Assembly: GCF_003351045.1 (NCBI RefSeq)
Contig: NZ_QQZY01000003.1
Span: forward strand, 62,001 to 126,000
DNA: 64,000 nt
Reading direction: 5' to 3'
Source: Gaiella occulta
GTDB lineage: Bacteria > Actinomycetota > Thermoleophilia > Gaiellales > Gaiellaceae
Positions 41,315-50,138 of this stretch are shown here, one piece after another. Within the stretch, counting starts at the first letter, position 1; each line of letters starts with the position of its first letter. Both the position numbers and the translations under genes were made by a program. Under the pieces are notes generated by a model. That model did not search any database. It was not told the origin of the DNA and saw only the letters and a list, made by a program, of their open reading frames with translations.

Positions 41315-42024
41315 CGGTCGAGCTCGACCACGTCTCGTTCGCCTACCGCCCGGGCGTTCACGTGCTCGAGGACGTGACCCTGTCGGTGGCGCGCGGCGAG
41401 TTCGTCGCCGTCGCGGGGCCGAACGGCGGCGGCAAGACGTCGCTGCTGCGACTCGTGCTCGGGCTCGAGCGGCCGTCGACCGGCTCGGTGCGCGTCTTCG
41501 GCGAGGCGCCGGGGCGCGCGGTGCGACGGCACCGCATCGGCTACCTCCCGCAGCGCTCGCGTCCCAGCGGCGAGGCACCCGTGACGGTGCGCGAGATCGT
41601 GTCCGCCGGCCGGCTCGCGGCGGCAGGCATATGGGGGCCGCTGCGCCGCGCCGACCGGGAGATCGTCGCCCGCTCGATCGAGCGCGTCGGGCTCGGCGGC
41701 CGCGCCGACGCGCCGCTGCGGACGCTGTCGGGCGGGATGCAGCAGCGGGCGCTGATCGCGAAGGCGCTCGCGGTGGAGCCCGCGCTGCTCGCCCTCGACG
41801 AGCCCACCACCGGCGTCGACGCCGAGTCGCAGGAGTCGCTCGGCGCGCTCCTCGACGAGCTGCGCAACGAGCTCGGCGTCACGATCCTCTACGTCTCGCA
41901 CGAGTTCGGCGCCGTCGAGCGCGTCGTCGGGCGGATCGTGCTCGTGCGCGGCGGCGTCGTCTTCGACGGCCCTCCCGGCGAGCTCCCCGGCGTGTGGCAC
42001 GACCCCTCGCACGTCCATGCTTGA
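41305..42024 (+). CDS. znuC: zinc ABC transporter ATP-binding protein
   Basis: The 239-residue ATPase that powers zinc import. Walker [10 protein letters not shown], signature [15 protein letters not shown], Walker [13 protein letters not shown] and switch His in LYVSHEFG are all intact. It overlaps znuA by 10 nt and znuB by 8 nt, so the three proteins are co-translated. Confidence 0.94.
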   Translation: MSLAVELDHVSFAYRPGVHVLEDVTLSVARGEFVAVAGPNGGGKTSLLRLVLGLERPSTGSVRVFGEAPGRAVRRHRIGYLPQRSRPSGEAPVTVREIVSAGRLAAAGIWGPLRRADREIVARSIERVGLGGRADAPLRTLSGGMQQRALIAKALAVEPALLALDEPTTGVDAESQESLGALLDELRNELGVTILYVSHEFGAVERVVGRIVLVRGGVVFDGPPGELPGVWHDPSHVHA

Positions 42025-42820
42025 TCTCGAGTTCATGCGGCTGGCGTTCGCGATCGGCGCGGTCGTGGGCCTGCTCGCGCCGGCCGTCGGCTTCTTCCTC
42101 GTCGAGCGGCGCGCCTCGCTCGTCGGCGACGGACTCGGCCACGTCGCGTTCGCCGGGGTCGCGGCCGGGTACCTCCTCGGCGTCTCGCCGGTCGTCACGG
42201 CGCTTGCCGCAGCGGTGCTCGGGGCGCTCGCGATCGAGTGGCTGCGCACGCGCGGCGGCGCCGCCGGCGACCAGGCGCTCGCGGTCGTCTTCTACACCGG
42301 CATCGCCGCCGGGGTCGTGCTCGTGTCGAGCGCGGGAGCGTTGAACGTGAACCTGTTCCAGTATCTGTTCGGCTCCATCCTCACCGTCACGCGCGCCGAT
42401 CTGTGGACGGTGCTCGTGCTCGGTGCCGGCGCGCTCGCCGCGGTCGCTCTCCTCTACCGCGGGCTCGTCGCCTCGGTGCTCGACGAGGAGGGGAGCCGTG
42501 TCGCCGGCGTGCCCGTCACCCGCCTCAACGTCGTCGTCGCGGTGCTCGCCGCGCTCACCGTCGCCGTCTCGATGCGCATCGTCGGCATCCTCCTCGTCGC
42601 GGCGCTGATGGTGCTGCCCGTGATCGCCGCCAACCGCGTCGCCTGGAGCCTGCGCTCCACGCTCGCCCTCGCGATGGCGATCGGTGTCGGCTCCGTGCTC
42701 GCCGGACTCACGATCGCCTACTACGCGGACCTTCCGCCCGGCGGAACGATCGTGCTCGTCGCGGCGGGCGCCTTCCTCGCGTGCGCAGGCGGGAACGCCG
42801 TCGCGCGCCGCGTGGGATGA
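42017..42820 (+). CDS. znuB: zinc ABC transporter permease
   Basis: A 267-residue ABC-3 family membrane protein with about eight helices. The start FMRLAFAIGAVVGLLAPAVG, the segment SLVGDGLGHVAFAGVAAGYL and the C-terminal AALMVLPVIAANRVAWSL are characteristic of ZnuB. It completes the Zur-controlled znuACB operon. Confidence 0.94.
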   Translation: MLDLEFMRLAFAIGAVVGLLAPAVGFFLVERRASLVGDGLGHVAFAGVAAGYLLGVSPVVTALAAAVLGALAIEWLRTRGGAAGDQALAVVFYTGIAAGVVLVSSAGALNVNLFQYLFGSILTVTRADLWTVLVLGAGALAAVALLYRGLVASVLDEEGSRVAGVPVTRLNVVVAVLAALTVAVSMRIVGILLVAALMVLPVIAANRVAWSLRSTLALAMAIGVGSVLAGLTIAYYADLPPGGTIVLVAAGAFLACAGGNAVARRVG

Positions 42821-42830
42821 TCGGCCGGCA

Positions 42831-44237
42831 GTGACCGCCGTGACGCTGACCGGCCACGCCCTCGGCCTCGACGACGTCGTTCGCGTCGCCCGCGGCGGGG
42901 CGCGCGTGGATCTCGATCCGGCCGCGATCGATCGCATGCGCGCGGCGCGCGCGGTTGCCGAGCGCGCCGTCTGCGACGGCCGCGCGGCCTACGGCGTCAC
43001 CACCGGGGTCGGGGTGCGCAAGGCGTTCGCCGTCGAAGCGAGCGGGCACGACCGGCTGCTCGTGCGCCAGCATCTGATCGCGCAGGGGCCGGAGGCGCCA
43101 CGCGACGTCGTGCGCGCCACGGCGTTGCGGCTCGCGAACGCGCTCGCCGCGGGCACGACCACCGCGCGACCCGAGCTCGCGCTGCTCGTCGTCGAGGCGC
43201 TCAACGCCGACCGGCTCCCGCGCGTGCGCCTGCTCGGCTCGGTCGGGCAGGCCGATCTCGCCGCGATGGCCGACCTGGCGGAAGGGCTGCTCGGCGACAC
43301 CCCGCTCTCCCAGGGAGAAGCGATCGCCCTCATCAACCAGAACGCGTTCTCGACCGGCTCCGGGGCGCTCGCGCTCTACGACGCGCTCTCGCTCGTGGAC
43401 GCCCTCGACCTCGCCGGGGCGCTCGACTTCGAGGCGCTCGCCGCCAACCGCGACGCCCTCCACCCGGCCGTCGCCGAGGTGCGACCGTACCCGGGCCTGC
43501 GCGTCTCGCTCGAGCGTGTCGGCGCCCTTCTCGAGGGCAGCGGCGCGAAGGCGCGCAACCTGCAGGACCCGCTCAGCTTCCGCACGCTGCCGCAGGTCAA
43601 CGGCGCCGCCCGCGACGCGCTCGCGTTCGTGCGCGCCCAGCTCGAGATCGAGCTCAACGCCGCGCAGTCGAACCCTCTCGTGCTCGTGGCACAGGAGCGG
43701 GTGATCTCGGTCGGGAACTTCGAGATCCAGCCGCTCGCAACGGCGCTCGACCTCGCGCGCCTCGCGCTGGCGCCGGCGCTGTCGACGGCGGCGGAGCGGG
43801 CGGTGAAGCTGCTGCAAGCGCCGCTGACGGGGCTCACGGAGGGGCTCGGCGCCCGGTCCGGTCTCGCCGAGAGCGCGCTCAGCGAGCTGGGCATCGCGGT
43901 GCAGGCATTCGCGTCGGAGGCGCGGCTGCTCGCGCAGCCCGTCTCGTTCGAGCTCGTCTCCACCACGCAGGCCGAGGGCATCGAGGATCGCGCGACGATG
44001 GCGCCGCTCGCGTCGCGGCGGCTCGCCGAGATGGTCGAGCTGGGGGCCCGCGTCGTCGCCGTCGAGCTGCTCCTCGCAGCGCAGGCGTGCGATCTCCGCG
44101 GCCACCGTCTCGGCGCCGGCAGCGCCCGCCTGCACGCGCGGGTGCGCTCGCTCGTCCCCTTCGTCGGCGAGGGCGACGCGCTGCCCGATCTGGAGCCGCT
44201 CGCCGCGCTCGTGCGCTCCGGAGGGCTCGACGGCTGA
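42831..44237 (+). CDS. aromatic amino acid ammonia-lyase homologue lacking the MIO triad
   Basis: A 468-residue member of the histidine/phenylalanine ammonia-lyase fold. Family features are clear: YGVTTGVG, ALINQNAFSTGSGALALYDA, QDPLSFRTLPQVNGAARDAL, ELNAAQSNPLV and FELVSTTQAEGIEDRATMA. The catalytic MIO group forms from Ala-Ser-Gly in GSVGASGDLAPL; here the line reads GSVGQADLAAMADLAEG, so the triad is absent and one residue is deleted. Ordinary ammonia-lyase or aminomutase chemistry is therefore unlikely. GTG 42831 starts 11 nt after znuB. An amidohydrolase and a cysteine-dioxygenase-like gene follow with 1-4 nt overlaps, so the three probably act on one pathway. Confidence 0.85.
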   Translation: MTAVTLTGHALGLDDVVRVARGGARVDLDPAAIDRMRAARAVAERAVCDGRAAYGVTTGVGVRKAFAVEASGHDRLLVRQHLIAQGPEAPRDVVRATALRLANALAAGTTTARPELALLVVEALNADRLPRVRLLGSVGQADLAAMADLAEGLLGDTPLSQGEAIALINQNAFSTGSGALALYDALSLVDALDLAGALDFEALAANRDALHPAVAEVRPYPGLRVSLERVGALLEGSGAKARNLQDPLSFRTLPQVNGAARDALAFVRAQLEIELNAAQSNPLVLVAQERVISVGNFEIQPLATALDLARLALAPALSTAAERAVKLLQAPLTGLTEGLGARSGLAESALSELGIAVQAFASEARLLAQPVSFELVSTTQAEGIEDRATMAPLASRRLAEMVELGARVVAVELLLAAQACDLRGHRLGAGSARLHARVRSLVPFVGEGDALPDLEPLAALVRSGGLDG

Positions 44238-45103
44238 TGGCGTTCGTCGACGTGCACCAGCACCTGCTGCCGCCGTCGTTCCAGGCGGCGCTGCGGCGTC
44301 GATCCCTGCCGCCGCGGATCGCGGGGTCGACGCTGCACGTCGGCGAGGGCGCGTTTCCGTTCGACCCGGGGGAGCACGACGTCGAGGCGCGGCTGGCTGC
44401 GCTCGACCGCGCCGGCGTCGACGTCGCGGTGGTCTCGCTGCAGCCCACCTTCGGCCACGAGGGGCTCGCCCCGGGCGAGCGGTCCGAGCTCGTGAGCGCC
44501 TGGGAGGAGGGGATCGCGGAGATCGTCTCCGCCACGGGCGGGCGCATCGCCGCGCTCGCGGCCGGCGGCCCGGTGCGGCCCGGCTTCGTCGGCACGTGCG
44601 TCGGCTCCGACGCGCTCGACGCTCTCGAGGCGCTCGCGCCGGTGCTCGCGTCGCTGCGGGCCCGCAGCGGCTTCCTGTTCGTGCATCCGTCCGGCGGGCC
44701 GGTGCCGCCGGGATCGCCCCCGTGGTGGGGCGCGCTCACCCTCTACACGGCGCAGATGCAGGCCGCCTACCTGCGCTGGCTGTCGGGCGGGCAGGAGCGC
44801 TGGCCCGACGTCCCGGTCGTGTTCGCGATCCTCGCCGGCGGTGCGCCGTTCCAGCTCGAGCGCCTCGCCTCGCGCGGGCCGCAGGTGCGCTCGGCGCTGC
44901 ACCGCAACGTCCACTTCGACAGCGCCTCGTACGGCCGCCGTGCGCTCGAGCTCTGCATCGAGACCTTCGGCGTCGAGCAGATCGTCTACGGCAGCGACGT
45001 GCCGATCGTCGATCCCGCCCCGACCTTGCGCGCGATAAGGGGTTTCGGCGAATCTGTCGAACGTCTGATCACCTGCGACAATCCGACCAGACTCCTGCCA
45101 TGA
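44237..45103 (+). CDS. metal-dependent amidohydrolase
   Basis: A 288-residue TIM-barrel hydrolase of the amidohydrolase superfamily (ACMSD/TIM-barrel type). It begins FVDVHQHLLPPSF, with HQH in place of the usual HxH metal pair, and ends with VEQIVYGSDVPIVDP, where the Asp is the late catalytic metal ligand. An interior His occurs in FVHPSG. The ATG overlaps the stop of the lyase gene, and the end overlaps the next gene. Substrate unknown; hydrolysis or decarboxylation of the lyase-homologue product is possible. Confidence 0.85.
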   Translation: MAFVDVHQHLLPPSFQAALRRRSLPPRIAGSTLHVGEGAFPFDPGEHDVEARLAALDRAGVDVAVVSLQPTFGHEGLAPGERSELVSAWEEGIAEIVSATGGRIAALAAGGPVRPGFVGTCVGSDALDALEALAPVLASLRARSGFLFVHPSGGPVPPGSPPWWGALTLYTAQMQAAYLRWLSGGQERWPDVPVVFAILAGGAPFQLERLASRGPQVRSALHRNVHFDSASYGRRALELCIETFGVEQIVYGSDVPIVDPAPTLRAIRGFGESVERLITCDNPTRLLP

Positions 45104-45630
45104 CCCACATCGACATCGCCACCTGGCTCGCCGACCGGCTCACCGCCGATGCCGACCTCGACCGCCCCTCCCTCGCGCGCCTGGCCGCCGCGGTCGGCCG
45201 GGAGGAGGGCCTGTGGCGCGACCACGTGCGCGTCCGCACCGACGAGCGCCACTACCTGCAGCTCTACCGTGACCCGAACGTCGACGTCTGGCTGATCTGC
45301 TGGATGGACGGCCAGGACACGGGCTACCACGACCACGACCGCTCGCAGGGAGCGGTGTACGTGTGCCAGGGGGCACTGTTCGAGGACTTCTTCCAGCGCG
45401 GCGAGGACGGCTGGATCCGCGAGCGGACGAACCGCCACGAGACCGGCGGCGCGTTCGACTTCGACTCGACCTACATCCACGGCGTCCGTCACGCGGCGGG
45501 CGAGCCTGCCGTGTCGGTGCACTGCTACTCGCCGGCGCTGTGGCGCATGGGCCACTACGAGCCCGACGAGAACGGCGTCATGCGGAGGGTCGCGATGACC
45601 TACGCGGACGAGCTGCTCGGCGTCGCCTGA
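45100..45630 (+). CDS. cysteine dioxygenase-like cupin protein
   Basis: A 176-residue cupin of the cysteine dioxygenase/plant cysteine oxidase type, expected to bind Fe(II) with three histidines. The metal motif is GYHDHDRSQGAVYVCQG, and the third His is in STYIHGVRHAAG. VSVHCYSPAL near residue 145 resembles the CDO region with the active-site Tyr. It overlaps the amidohydrolase gene by 4 nt. Cysteine itself or a thiol-bearing product of the neighbours may be the substrate; this is inference. Confidence 0.82.
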   Translation: MTHIDIATWLADRLTADADLDRPSLARLAAAVGREEGLWRDHVRVRTDERHYLQLYRDPNVDVWLICWMDGQDTGYHDHDRSQGAVYVCQGALFEDFFQRGEDGWIRERTNRHETGGAFDFDSTYIHGVRHAAGEPAVSVHCYSPALWRMGHYEPDENGVMRRVAMTYADELLGVA

Positions 45631-45732
45631 CCCCGGCGCAGCGGGACTCCCGCCAGGGCGAAGAAGCGCGCCAGGATCTCCTCGTAGGCGAGCAGCGTCC
45701 CGCCGAGCCGGGCGGGCGCAGATCCGTTTGTC

Positions 45733-46662
45733 CTACCCTCGTGCGTGGTCGGCAAGCTCCGGTGGGTACTGCTCGAGCCACCAGCGTGCGATATCGACAC
45801 GTCGCATGAAGGCAACACCCGGAGTGCTCCTCGCGTGCTCGATGAAGGCACGCACCACCGCGGCCCGTGCCGCCTGGCCGCTCCAGCGGGCATGCATCGC
45901 GACGGTCATCATCGCCGCGCGCCCCTCGTGGACCAGCTCGTCGAGACCGGTCGTGAGCGTGTCGAGAAAGTCGCGCGGGCTCGAGAAGCCCGGGCTCATC
46001 AGGAAGCGGCTGTCGTTGTACGTCTTCGAATACGGAACGACGAGGAACGGCTCGCTCCCGCAGCGCGCGTAGTAGGGAATGTCGTCGGCGCAGCCGTCCG
46101 AGTCGTAGATGAAGCCGCCCTCCTCGACGAGAAGCTCGCGCGTCGCCTCGCTGGGCCATGACGGGCAGTTCCAGCCGAGCGGCCGCTGCCCGAGCACGCG
46201 CTCGTACGTCTCGATCGCGCGGTGCAGATGCTCGCGCTCTTCGTCCCGGGTCATCCCCCACAGCGGGATCCAGCGCCAGCCGTGACCCATGAGATCGTGG
46301 CCGTGCTCTCGCATCCAGGCGGGCACTGCCGGGTTGAGCTCGAGCGCGACGGCCGCGGCCGAGACGGTGACCGGGATCCGGGCCGCGTCGAAGATGCGCG
46401 CAAGCCGCCAGACACCGGCGCGGCTGCCGTACTCGTAATGCGCCTCGGTGCCGCGGTCGCGCTGCGGCGGTTGCACGCCGGGGTCTGGGTACTCGCCCCA
46501 GCCTTCGTTGCGGTTGTCGCCCCAGATGACCGAGGATTCGGAGCCCTCCTCGTAGACGAGCACCATGTTGACCACGACCTTGGCACCGTCCGGCCAAGCG
46601 AAGGCCGGCGGGTTCGGCCCGTAGCCGACGAGATCGCGCTCGCGCACCTGGTCGGGGATCAA
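45733..46662 (-). CDS. polysaccharide deacetylase-family, allantoinase-like hydrolase
   Basis: A 309-residue NodB-fold protein close in pattern to PuuE-type allantoinases: RDLVGYGPNPPAFAWPDGAK, NMVLVYEEGSE, YEYGSRAGVWRLARIFD, HGHDLMGHGWRWIPLWG and WNCPSWPSEATRELLVEEGG. The start is TTG 46662, preceded by CGGAGC; the leaderless-looking ATG at 46691 is out of frame. It faces away from a gene for an allantoate/N-carbamoyl amidohydrolase, supporting a ureide or hydantoin pathway. The 102-nt gap downstream (45631-45732) holds no supported gene. Confidence 0.85.
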   Translation of the reverse strand: MIPDQVRERDLVGYGPNPPAFAWPDGAKVVVNMVLVYEEGSESSVIWGDNRNEGWGEYPDPGVQPPQRDRGTEAHYEYGSRAGVWRLARIFDAARIPVTVSAAAVALELNPAVPAWMREHGHDLMGHGWRWIPLWGMTRDEEREHLHRAIETYERVLGQRPLGWNCPSWPSEATRELLVEEGGFIYDSDGCADDIPYYARCGSEPFLVVPYSKTYNDSRFLMSPGFSSPRDFLDTLTTGLDELVHEGRAAMMTVAMHARWSGQAARAAVVRAFIEHARSTPGVAFMRRVDIARWWLEQYPPELADHARG

Positions 46663-46698
46663 GCGGCGCTCCGTGCATCTGCGGGGCTCATGGAGCCA

Positions 46699-46708
46699 AC
46701 TATAGGAT
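46699..46708. promoter_or_regulatory. overlapping divergent -10 boxes
   Basis: ACTATAGGAT contains TATAGT on the minus strand (46704-46699) and TAGGAT on the plus strand (46703-46708). The plus box is exactly 6 nt before ATG 46715. The two promoters share two bases, so polymerases must compete. Confidence 0.55.
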
Positions 46709-46714
46709 CGACCG

Positions 46715-47968
46715 ATGGTGCTTCGCGTCGACTCCGATCGCATGCGTGCCGACTTCGAAGCTCTCGCGGAGATCGGCGGTACGCCCGAGGGCGGTGTAGC
46801 ACGTACGACGTTCTCGGATGCTCATTTCGAGGCGCGTGCCTGGTTCTTGGAGCGTGGCCGTGCAGCCGGTCTCGCGACCCGTGTCGACTCGGCCGCGAAT
46901 CACTCCGTTGTCCTGCCTGCCCGAGACCCGGAGGCGCGCACGCTGATGCTCGGCTCGCACCTCGACTCGGTGCGCCGTGGTGGCCGCTACGACGGCGCGC
47001 TCGGCGTTCTCTGCGCGCTCGAGGTGCTGCGCTCCGTGCAGGATGCCGGGCTCGAGCTGCCGCTCGCGCTCGAGGCGGTGGACTTCACCGACGAGGAAGG
47101 CACGCTCATCGGGACGCTCGGCAGCTGGGCGCTCACGGGTGAGCTGTCAGCAGAGATCCTCGCCGCCCCGCGTGGCGGTCGCGATCTGCTGCTCGCCGAG
47201 CTCGAACGGGTGGGGCTCAGCGAACATGACCTGCTGTCGGCGCGTCGAGATCCGGCGTCGCTGGCAGGCTTTCTCGAACTGCACATCGAGCAAGGGCCGG
47301 TGCTCGAGCGGGCCGACACGGCCATCGGGATCGTGACGGGCATCATCGGGTCGAGCTCCTTCCTCATCGTCTTCGAGGGTGACGCACGCCATGCGGGTAC
47401 GACGCCGATGGACGCCCGCCGGGATGCGGCGCTCGGCGCGGCTGCGTTCGTGCTGGGCGTGCGCGAGACGGTGACGCGCGATTTTCCGGGCTGCGTCGCG
47501 ACCGTGGGTGACATCGCCATCGAGCCGGGATCGTTCAACGTCGTTCCCGGCAGGGCGCGGCTACGGATGGAGTGTCGCTCCCTCGACGCGGCGGAGCTCG
47601 ATGCCCTGGAGCACGCGCTTGCCGTCCGCGCCAAGGTCGCTGCCGACCAATGGGGCCTCGAGGTAGACGTGCAGCGTGCCGGCCGCTGGGATCCGGCGCG
47701 GACGGACGAGCGCGTGCGTGCAGCGTTCACGGATGCCGCCGGCGCGCTCGGCCTGAGCACGATGGAGCTACCGTCGGGCGCGGGACACGACGCGCAGGCG
47801 CTCGCGCGTGTGACGCCGAGCGGCATGGTGTTCGTCCCGTCGCTCGGCGGAGTCAGTCACGACCCGACCGAGCACACCGCCTGGAAGGACTGCGTCAACG
47901 GCGCCAACGTCCTCCTCGGTGCGACTGTCGTGCTGGCGCGCTCTCTCCAGAACGGATCGATCATCTAG
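46715..47968 (+). CDS. M20-family N-carbamoyl-L-amino-acid/allantoate amidohydrolase
   Basis: A 417-residue dimetal hydrolase that removes the carbamoyl group from N-carbamoyl amino acids or allantoate. Motifs: GSHLDSVRRGGRYDGALGVL (metal His and Asp), DFTDEEGT, ELHIEQGPVLE, the dimer-lid ARHAGTTPMDARRD, LPSGAGHDAQ and SHDPTEHTAW. The leaderless ATG is set by the TAGGAT box. With the divergent allantoinase-like gene and the hydantoinase downstream it suggests breakdown of cyclic ureides. Confidence 0.92.
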   Translation: MVLRVDSDRMRADFEALAEIGGTPEGGVARTTFSDAHFEARAWFLERGRAAGLATRVDSAANHSVVLPARDPEARTLMLGSHLDSVRRGGRYDGALGVLCALEVLRSVQDAGLELPLALEAVDFTDEEGTLIGTLGSWALTGELSAEILAAPRGGRDLLLAELERVGLSEHDLLSARRDPASLAGFLELHIEQGPVLERADTAIGIVTGIIGSSSFLIVFEGDARHAGTTPMDARRDAALGAAAFVLGVRETVTRDFPGCVATVGDIAIEPGSFNVVPGRARLRMECRSLDAAELDALEHALAVRAKVAADQWGLEVDVQRAGRWDPARTDERVRAAFTDAAGALGLSTMELPSGAGHDAQALARVTPSGMVFVPSLGGVSHDPTEHTAWKDCVNGANVLLGATVVLARSLQNGSII

Positions 47969-49065
47969 CCGCGACCCACGACCGCGGCGACGGCGGCGAG
48001 CAGGGCGTCGTTCTCCTCGCCGCGGCCGATGCTGATACGGACGAGGTCATGGAGGGGCCGCACGACGACGCCGTGCGTGAGGATGGCGCCGGCGAGGCCC
48101 TCGGCGCCGCCGTCGAACCCGGAGGCGTCGACCGAGACGAAGTTGCACTTCGACGCCCACGTACGCAGCCCGAGTGCGCGCAGGGCAGGAAGGAGTCGTT
48201 CGCGTTCGCCGACGATCCGGTCGACCTGATGATCGTGGTAGGCGTCGTCCTCGAGCGCGGCGAGCCCGGCGCGCAGCGAGGCGGAGCTGACCGAGCTTCC
48301 GGGCACGAGGAAGCGGTCGACGTAGTCGAGCGTCTCGGCGTTGCCGACGGCGTAGCCGATGCGCAGGCCGGCGAGGGAGTACGCCTTCGAGAACGTGCGC
48401 GTGAGGACGACGTTGTCGTACTCGTGGGCGAGCCCCGTCAGGTCGATGTTGAGATCGAAGTCGGCGTAGGCGGCGTCGACGAGGAAGGGAATGCCGGTAT
48501 CGGCGATGCGTCGCACGCCGTCGAGGCTCATCGCGTTGCCGGTGGGGTTGTTGGGCGTGCAGACGACCACGAGCTTGGTAGCGGGTGTGATCGCGGCGAG
48601 CATGCGATCGGCGTCGTAGCGCCAACTCTCGTCGTCCGAGTCGAGCGGCACCTCGACGATGCGTGCCTCGAGCGCCTGCAGACGACGGTGGCAGACAGGC
48701 CACGACGGGCGCGGGATGACGACCTCGTCCCCGGCGCGGACGAACGTGCGCAGGGTGGCGTCGATCACCTCGGTGGAGCCGGCGGTGACGAGCACCTGGT
48801 CGGGCTCGACCCCGTAGCGCCCGGCAAGCGCGCGCCTGAGCGGAGGCACGGGCGGAGGCGAGAGGTTGGCGTCGAGATACGCGCGCTCGAGCGCTGCCCG
48901 CACGCGGGGCGATGGAGGCTCGGTGTTCTCGTTCGACGCGAGGCGAACGAGCGTGTCGTCGCCGTCCGAGACGGCGAGGTGGGCGAGATAGGAGGCGTTC
49001 GAGGGCAGATCTCGCGCGGCGGGCACGAGATAGCCGGCGAGACCGCGCGAGGAGCGCTTGGTCAA
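47965..49065 (-). CDS. HisC-like class I/II aminotransferase
   Basis: A 366-residue PLP enzyme. It has LVRLASNENTEPPSPRVRAA near the N-terminus, VTAGSTEVIDATLRTF, the CTPNNPTGNAM motif and the PLP lysine in TRTFSKAYSLAGLRIGY, all as in histidinol-phosphate aminotransferase. No other his gene is nearby, so a related amino acid or sugar-acid substrate is more likely. TTG 49065 overlaps the stop of the upstream oxidoreductase gene (TTGA). The end overlaps the convergent hydrolase gene by 4 nt. Confidence 0.88.
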   Translation of the reverse strand: MTKRSSRGLAGYLVPAARDLPSNASYLAHLAVSDGDDTLVRLASNENTEPPSPRVRAALERAYLDANLSPPPVPPLRRALAGRYGVEPDQVLVTAGSTEVIDATLRTFVRAGDEVVIPRPSWPVCHRRLQALEARIVEVPLDSDDESWRYDADRMLAAITPATKLVVVCTPNNPTGNAMSLDGVRRIADTGIPFLVDAAYADFDLNIDLTGLAHEYDNVVLTRTFSKAYSLAGLRIGYAVGNAETLDYVDRFLVPGSSVSSASLRAGLAALEDDAYHDHQVDRIVGERERLLPALRALGLRTWASKCNFVSVDASGFDGGAEGLAGAILTHGVVVRPLHDLVRISIGRGEENDALLAAVAAVVGRG

Positions 49066-50066
49066 CGGCCCAGGAGCTCGGAGAGCTCGACGGTCCTGCC
49101 GTCCTCGAGCAGCGAGCGCTCGCACGCGAGCGCCGTCGCCAGGGTGCCCATCGCGTCCCGCGGCGTGCAGAACACCCGGGTCGGATCCCCGGCGCCGACC
49201 GCCTCGACGAACCGCGCGATCGCCCGCTCGAAGGGATGGGTCGTCATCCGGGCCTTCACCCGGCGACCGCCGACCTGCCCGGTGACCTGGAACGCCGGAT
49301 CGAGCTTCAGCCGCAAGGTCGCCTCGGATGCGACGACGTCGAGCGAGTAGGAGCCGGGCTGCCCCGGCCGGGTCCACGCGAGCACGATCGTCCCGACGGC
49401 GCCGCTCTCGAACTGCAGCACGAGCGTCGCCGCGTCCTCGATGTCCCCGGCCGCCGTCTCGCGCTGCGCGAGCTTCACGTCCGACGCGGTCGCCTGCACG
49501 CGGGCGACGTCGCCGGCGACGGCGCGCATGAGGTCGATCTGGTGGCTGCCGCGCTCGAGGACGTTCCCGCCGCCGCCGCAGCGGTCGAGGAACCAAGGGC
49601 GCGCCGCAGTCGGCCCCACGCTGACCCCGTAGAGGAGCGCCACCTGCTGGCCGTCCAGCTCCGCGCGCAGCGTCTCCAGCCCTTCGGTCGCATGCCACTG
49701 GTAGCCGATCGCGCACACGGTGCCCGTCTGCTCCCACGTCTCCACGACCGCTCGCGCGTCCTCGAGGGTGCGCGCCACGGGCTTCTCCAGAAAGACCGGC
49801 AGCCCGCGCTCCATCGCCGCGACGGCAGCGTCGCGGTGGTGCAGCGGCGGCGTCGCCACCCAGGCTGCGTCCAGCGTCTCCCCGTCGAGCAGCTGCCGCC
49901 AGTCCTCGTACACCGCCGCCCCGTCGGGCGCGGCCTTCTCGGCGCGCGCGCGGTCGACGTCGCAGACGGCGACGACCTCGTGGTCGAGCTTGCGCAGCAC
50001 GAGGATGTGATCCGTCGCTATCCAGCCGGTGCCGATGACCCCGACCCGCAGTGCCTCGCCGCGCAT
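49062..50066 (-). CDS. Gfo/Idh/MocA-family oxidoreductase
   Basis: A 334-residue NAD(P)-dependent sugar or polyol dehydrogenase. The Rossmann motif is VGVIGTGWIATDH, followed by VCDVDRARAE, the EKPVA motif (catalytic Lys) and ERGSHQIDLMRAV, where the His is expected in the active site. It is the promoter-proximal gene of a two-gene unit with the aminotransferase, an arrangement reminiscent of amino-sugar or inositol-type chemistry. Confidence 0.9.
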   Translation of the reverse strand: MRGEALRVGVIGTGWIATDHILVLRKLDHEVVAVCDVDRARAEKAAPDGAAVYEDWRQLLDGETLDAAWVATPPLHHRDAAVAAMERGLPVFLEKPVARTLEDARAVVETWEQTGTVCAIGYQWHATEGLETLRAELDGQQVALLYGVSVGPTAARPWFLDRCGGGGNVLERGSHQIDLMRAVAGDVARVQATASDVKLAQRETAAGDIEDAATLVLQFESGAVGTIVLAWTRPGQPGSYSLDVVASEATLRLKLDPAFQVTGQVGGRRVKARMTTHPFERAIARFVEAVGAGDPTRVFCTPRDAMGTLATALACERSLLEDGRTVELSELLGR

Positions 50067-50072
50067 CGGCCT

Positions 50073-50078
50073 ACTCTA
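50073..50078 (-). promoter_or_regulatory. leaderless -10 box for the Gfo/Idh gene
   Basis: TAGAGT on the minus strand, exactly 6 nt before ATG 50066. Confidence 0.6.
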
Positions 50079-50125
50079 CGGGGATGCGGGCGGCGGCCGT
50101 CACGACGCGGCGCGCGCCATCTCCG

Positions 50126-50131
50126 TAGGGT
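50126..50131 (+). promoter_or_regulatory. leaderless -10 box for the SDR gene
   Basis: TAGGGT, 7 nt, then ATG 50139. Confidence 0.55.
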
Positions 50132-50138
50132 ACGCAGG

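Noticed and set aside
45600-45893. Minus-strand frame ending with a protein-like segment LLAYEEILARFFALAG
   Set aside because: Most of it overlaps the deacetylase gene in another frame; no start with a ribosome site or promoter of the local type was found for the short part in the gap.
46689-46691. Leaderless ATG for the allantoinase-like gene
   Set aside because: Correctly spaced from TATAGT but out of frame with the protein; TTG 46662 with CGGAGC is in frame.
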